Source of the DNA: Halichondria panicea
Taxonomy: Eukaryota; Porifera; Demospongiae; Suberitida; Halichondriidae
Direction of reading: 5' to 3'
Assembly (NCBI RefSeq): GCF_963675165.1
Contig: NC_087393.1
Span: forward strand, 1,451,002 to 1,515,001
Length of the DNA: 64,000 nt
A program made the translations under genes and the position numbers. Numbering within the stretch: position 1 is the first letter of the stretch; each line of letters begins with the position of its first letter. The notes beneath the pieces are model-generated. The model did not search any database and was not told the DNA's origin. It was given only the letters and a program-made list of their open reading frames with translations. Positions 60,701 to 64,000 of the stretch are shown here, piece after piece.

Positions 60701-61177
60701 GCTAAGGAGATGTATATCTGCAGTCATGCCAATAATGTCCATCTATCGATTACCACTGGGCAATATGGATACACAGGCCATGTCATCAACCTGCCACAAG
60801 ATGTGGTGTCATTTGCACAATATCTTCCCAGACTTCCAGCAGAGTTGGATGCGTCGCTTGCCCCCATGGCGCTTACGTCACCCTAGTGATTATAAGCTGC
60901 ACCTACGTATCTGGCCTTTAATTAATAATCGACCAACGGGCCAGTTACATGTAACGATGCATGCATGCTTACAGTGGAGGCATCGTTGAATACAGACAGT
61001 TCCATGGTCCCAGTGAAGGTCTGCTCCAGGACTGAGCTGAGAGCCTCATCCAGCCAGGCGGCTCCGTTATGCACTGGCATCACGATCGACTGCATGGGAT
61101 GGGTACACAGGCTCATCACAAACATAGATCTATGCATGCCAACTTACCACTTCAATTTCTGACTTCTGTATAGCCAT
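57780..61177 (-). CDS. B3GNTL1: B3GNTL1-like family 2 glycosyltransferase
   Basis: A predicted beta-1,3-N-acetylglucosaminyltransferase-like GT-A enzyme; the true substrate of the family is unclear. Twelve exons: 61177-61148, 61089-60973, 59868-59772, 59667-59603, 59547-59479, 59397-59302, 59239-59144, 59080-58956, 58452-58317, 58236-58168, 57989-57915 and 57860-57780. They give 351 residues (human ~361). The nucleotide-sugar domain shows [32 protein letters not shown] and the DxD-type FFDADDVM. Family-specific blocks follow: [39 protein letters not shown] and [17 protein letters not shown]. The C-terminus is conserved ([31 protein letters not shown]). Exon 9 uses a GC donor (AAG|GCAAGT), required by the frame. 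Confidence 0.93.
60090..60905 (+). mobile_element. Decayed Helitron fragment
   Basis: Lies in B3GNTL1 intron 2 on the opposite strand. Broken frames contain [20 protein letters not shown], repeated [14 protein letters not shown] units, [20 protein letters not shown] and [20 protein letters not shown] with LPRLPAEL. The last segment matches the helitron-like N-terminal domain (G-HVINxPQDV ... LPR). Frameshifts and stops separate the pieces. A short direct repeat (GGCACAAATGGATGCCAATA at about 60249 and 60471) lies inside. Confidence 0.65.
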
Positions 61178-61440
61178 TGGATCGAACAGTCACAATCACA
61201 GCTTCAACACTAAAAAATAGGTTGGTAGGGATCGATCTAGATCTAAGGTGGATTGGTTCATAGACATAGTTCAAAGGGCAAGTCATCAGTTGAAACAGTT
61301 TAACACTTGCTTGAGTCAGAGATCTCTGCTTGAGCACAGCAGGTAGTCTAGATTAGATGAGTGTTGGTGGATCTATGTGATAATTGATGAATTCTAATTC
61401 TCTCTACATGTAACTGCTCAGCTAGTCTACCTCTGTAGCA
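61178..61440. promoter_or_regulatory. Shared upstream region of B3GNTL1 and PEX10
   Basis: 263 bp between divergent ATGs. No specific element was recognised. Confidence 0.4.
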
Positions 61441-62394
61441 ATGTCAATGTCGCAGTTACACCTTCTACCAGCCGGTGCTCCAGAACTAGTTCGAAGCAAT
61501 CAGAAGGACAGATTCTACATTGACCGCATCTCGGCACTCCTCTCTGAAATATCACGACAGCTGCTCCCTCTTCGATCCTGGATAAAATGGCAGAGAGAGC
61601 TCCACCTACTCACTGAGCTCGGTTACTATGGACTCACCACCCTCCTCGATAACCAGACCTTAGGAGAAGAGTATACAAACACCATACAGGTTAAATCGCA
61701 CATCGAGGGAACTTCTACTCAACCTTTGTACACTCCAGCTGGTTTGGTATCGCGAACATTGGCCATACTCTTACAAACTGTGGGGCCTTATATTATTGAG
61801 CGTGCATTGGAGGAAATATACAAGAGACTTAATGAGCGCAGTCTGGATTCCCTAAATGTAACGGAACAACAGTACCAGGTTTTGGAAAAGACTGTAGAAT
61901 TTCTTGAAGAACTCGTGTCAACGTTTAACAAACTCCACTTGTCTTTGTTCTATCTTAGAGGTATTTTCTACCATTTTGGAAAGAGATTCACTGGTATTAA
62001 CTACGTAATGGTTCGATACAAAACCACCACCCTAGCAGATGTTACTGCATCGCGGAATACTTACTGTATTCTCAGCTGGATCATCTTTGCTCAAATAGCA
62101 TTCAGAGTGTTGAAATGGATCTGGGACTATTTCAAATCAAGAACAAAGAAAACAACTCACTCAACAGTAAATCGGATACAAGAAGAGTCGCAAAGAGATG
62201 ATATTATGGTGTCTACGAGTTTGAAATGTCCGCTGTGTCTGGAGATGTGTGAAGCACCGACGACTACTCTTTGTGGTCACGTGTTTTGCTGGGACTGTGT
62301 GTGTGAGTGGGTTAGTGAAAACATAGCATGTCCAGTGTGTAGATGTAGCGTTGAGCCTCAGCAATTGGTCTGTTTACAGCACTTTGAGAGCTAA
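61441..62394 (+). CDS. PEX10: Peroxin-10, RING E3 ubiquitin ligase of the peroxisome
   Basis: With PEX2 and PEX12 this membrane RING ligase ubiquitinates the import receptor PEX5 for recycling. A single exon of 317 codons begins MSMSQLHLLPAGAPELV. The N-terminal Pex2/Pex10/Pex12 domain is recognisable by DRFYIDRISALLSEISRQL, ELHLLTELGYYGLTTL, TPAGLVSRTLAILLQTVGPY, LHLSLFYLRGIFYHFGKR and TGINYVMVRY. A further hydrophobic segment follows (YCILSWIIFAQIAFRVL). The C-terminal C3HC4 RING is complete: CPLCLEMCEAPTTTLCGHVF, CWDCVCEWVS, then CPVC. Length fits metazoan PEX10 (~325). The lack of introns contrasts with its neighbours and could reflect an ancient retrocopy or intron loss. Confidence 0.93.
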   Translation: MSMSQLHLLPAGAPELVRSNQKDRFYIDRISALLSEISRQLLPLRSWIKWQRELHLLTELGYYGLTTLLDNQTLGEEYTNTIQVKSHIEGTSTQPLYTPAGLVSRTLAILLQTVGPYIIERALEEIYKRLNERSLDSLNVTEQQYQVLEKTVEFLEELVSTFNKLHLSLFYLRGIFYHFGKRFTGINYVMVRYKTTTLADVTASRNTYCILSWIIFAQIAFRVLKWIWDYFKSRTKKTTHSTVNRIQEESQRDDIMVSTSLKCPLCLEMCEAPTTTLCGHVFCWDCVCEWVSENIACPVCRCSVEPQQLVCLQHFES

Positions 62395-62804
62395 TATTTA
62401 CTTTCCTTTCTTTGTTTGTGTTATAATTGTACCCAATTTTGGGCAATTTCTTTTGCGTAATAAGATATCGAAATACAGTACACTGTATACGTGTTAGATC
62501 AACCGTCTTCCATCATGCATGCATATCATATAAATATGCATGTGATAATTTTCAAGAAAAAACCAAGCCATTTCAGTGCTAATCATAATGTCATTGAGAT
62601 ATGATAATTTTCGGGGGACAAATATTCGTGGTTCAGCAATTATAATATTAGACATTTCGTGGATAATATTTTCGTGGTTGCTGATTGCATGCAAGGATCT
62701 CCCCCGAATGTTTATTTGTAAACTAGCAAACTAAGGAAAGACTATGCGAACGAGTATTTGAAGCTCATCTTCTAAGACAGCAAAAACTTCAGCATAATTA
62801 TACA

Positions 62805-63060
62805 CTGAACTATAGCCCAACCTCACTTGGAGTATGCAGCTCCAGTCTGGTCTCCACACAAATTGTGGGACATCAGTAAACTAGCAGCAAGGTGGTTAGC
62901 GGCCAAATGGATAGAATACAGTGGGATAAATCATACGAGGAGCTAGTGCAGACAAAATCTTAACTGGTTAAACGTCATGAGTTTATAATCTACTGTTAGA
63001 CGTAATGGACTACCTTCCATTTTACTGTTACAAATACAATGTACTCGTTCGCACAGTACT
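62805..63060 (+). mobile_element. Fossil of a non-LTR reverse transcriptase C-terminus
   Basis: Broken frames read QPHLEYAAPVWSPHKLWDI, then KLAARW and AKWIEY, then SYEELVQTK and LVKRHEF. This is the order of the region following the RT catalytic core in LINE polyproteins (RPHLEYA-PVWxP ... Q-RAARWI ... L-W--L--RR). Multiple stops and small indels make it clearly dead. Confidence 0.6.
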
Positions 63061-63090
63061 TTCTTAGTTTGTAAATACTAATGAAAAGGT

Positions 63091-63255
63091 ATATACGCCG
63101 TATAACAGGTTATTTTCGTATGGTGATATTTTTCGTATCAACCTACGAAAATTAAAACTGCGAAAATTTTCTGGCACAATAGGTTCAACGTCACTATCCT
63201 GAGCTGTACAAAGAATGGGTATAGTTCGTATGAAAATTACCTGCTATACATACAG
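63091..63255. mobile_element. MITE of the TTTTCGTATGG type
   Basis: Left ATATACGCCGTATAACAGGT-TATTTTCG and right CGTATGAAAATTACCTGCTATACA-TA are imperfect inverted repeats of the same TACCGTATAGCGGG-like family. Confidence 0.55.
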
Positions 63256-63796
63256 TAATCTAAAATTATAAGCAACATTACTAATTACATATTATAATAA
63301 TAGTGAATAAGTAAAGGCACAGGTAATGAGTTCCATAGGAAAATATTATTAACAAAAAAGGAAAACCTAGTAAATTTATAATTTGTGTTTTGTTTGTGTA
63401 ATGGAAGCATCTTTGTAAGGCAATGTTGCCTATATATATGTGTGACCCTTTCCCCTGTGGATAAACTTATTCAATTCCAATAAACAACAGAAGCGCTAGA
63501 AAGCAAAGGTCATGCAAGAACCTAGAACAAGAATGTTTAATCTTTCATTAAACGTGACACCCTATATTGACCCTAATTTCTCTGCGTTTTGCTCAAACAC
63601 CCGTGAACATTCATACCCACGAATTACGAATTTAATATCACATGCAAAAGGCACTAATGGTCTCATTGACTAAACACATGTCACACGTAAGTAATTCAGT
63701 TATTGTCACTGCGCTAATAAAATGTCAACAAGTGCATGAAGCAATTAAAACTAGCTATAATTATATAAAGATCTATAGTGATCAAGCTATTATTCT

Positions 63797-64000
63797 TTAG
63801 GTGTCTTTATTCTCATTTAGTGCCTCAATCTCCTCCTGAGCTGTAAAATTTTTGTCGCTAAGAGCCTGTTGGTCGTGCTTGAGATCAACGAGAAATTTTT
63901 CTGCCAGCTCTTTGAGATTTGAACGGGACTCTTCGTACGATGGATTCTCAGCAATGTAGCGATAGAGATCTTTCTGTGTCAGCTTGATCTGCTCCATGTA
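63797..64000 (-). CDS. 3' coding end of an unidentified gene
   Basis: A frame enters from beyond the right edge and stops at 63797. The visible 67 or so residues are charged and helical: DLYRYIAENPSYEESRSNLK, then KFLVDLKHDQQALSDKN, then EEIEALNENKDT. It may be the last exon of a coiled-coil or trafficking-adaptor type protein. No family is recognised. Confidence 0.5.
   Translation of the reverse strand, partial: YMEQIKLTQKDLYRYIAENPSYEESRSNLKELAEKFLVDLKHDQQALSDKNFTAQEEIEALNENKDT

Larger units (their letters stand above)
62395..63796. other. Gene-free interval with retroelement and MITE relics
   Basis: Holds fragments of the TTTCGTGG/CGTATGG repeat family (62600-62690, 63091-63255) and a short reverse-transcriptase fossil at about 62805-63060. 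No intact gene. Confidence 0.55.

Overview
The window looks like nuclear DNA of an early-branching animal, most likely a demosponge. That assignment is an inference from three things: compact intron-rich animal genes (FBF1, PIGX, IFI44-like GTPase, phospholipase C, cytohesin, PP1, B3GNTL1, PEX10, mitochondrial aconitase), very short intergenic spaces with many head-to-head gene pairs, and AT-rich DNA crowded with small inverted-repeat elements. No species call can be made from the sequence alone. All exon boundaries below were read by hand from splice signals, frame continuity and family resemblance.

Layout. 1-5228 (minus): the FBF1 ciliary gene, running off the left edge, with a tandem tRNA-Lys(CTT) cluster in one intron and a decayed tRNA copy in another. 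5427-12418: three adjacent genes each ending or starting with a likely lipid-anchor signal: an unrecognised protein (C-terminal CCLL), an IFI44-like P-loop GTPase (C-terminal CTVL) and a NEK-like kinase (N-terminal MGNATS). 12808-14286 (minus): an unrecognised coiled-coil protein. 14456-16705 (minus): PIGX. 16959-25433 (plus): a local family of multi-membrane-span proteins (two apparently intact genes, one last-exon pseudogene) embedded in transposon-rich DNA. 26145-34025 (minus): a complete 20-exon mitochondrial aconitase. 34474-47856 (plus): a PI-specific phospholipase C of about 30 exons with an extra N-terminal PH domain, and a tRNA-Glu(CTC) in an intron. 48167-48553 (minus): a small zinc-binding ORF. 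48981-53493 (plus): cytohesin (Arf GEF). 54007-56470 (minus): a PP1-type phosphatase. 57780-61177 (minus): B3GNTL1-like glycosyltransferase with a decayed Helitron in intron 2. 61441-62394 (plus): intronless PEX10. At the right edge is the 3' end of another minus-strand gene.

Functionally this is ordinary housekeeping and signalling (cilia, GPI anchors, TCA cycle, phosphoinositide signalling, Arf traffic, peroxisomes), not an operon-like system. The unusual material is the nested tRNA cluster, the unrecognised membrane-protein family, the run of lipid-modified proteins, and a rich set of non-autonomous mobile elements, several with readable terminal inverted repeats and target-site duplications.
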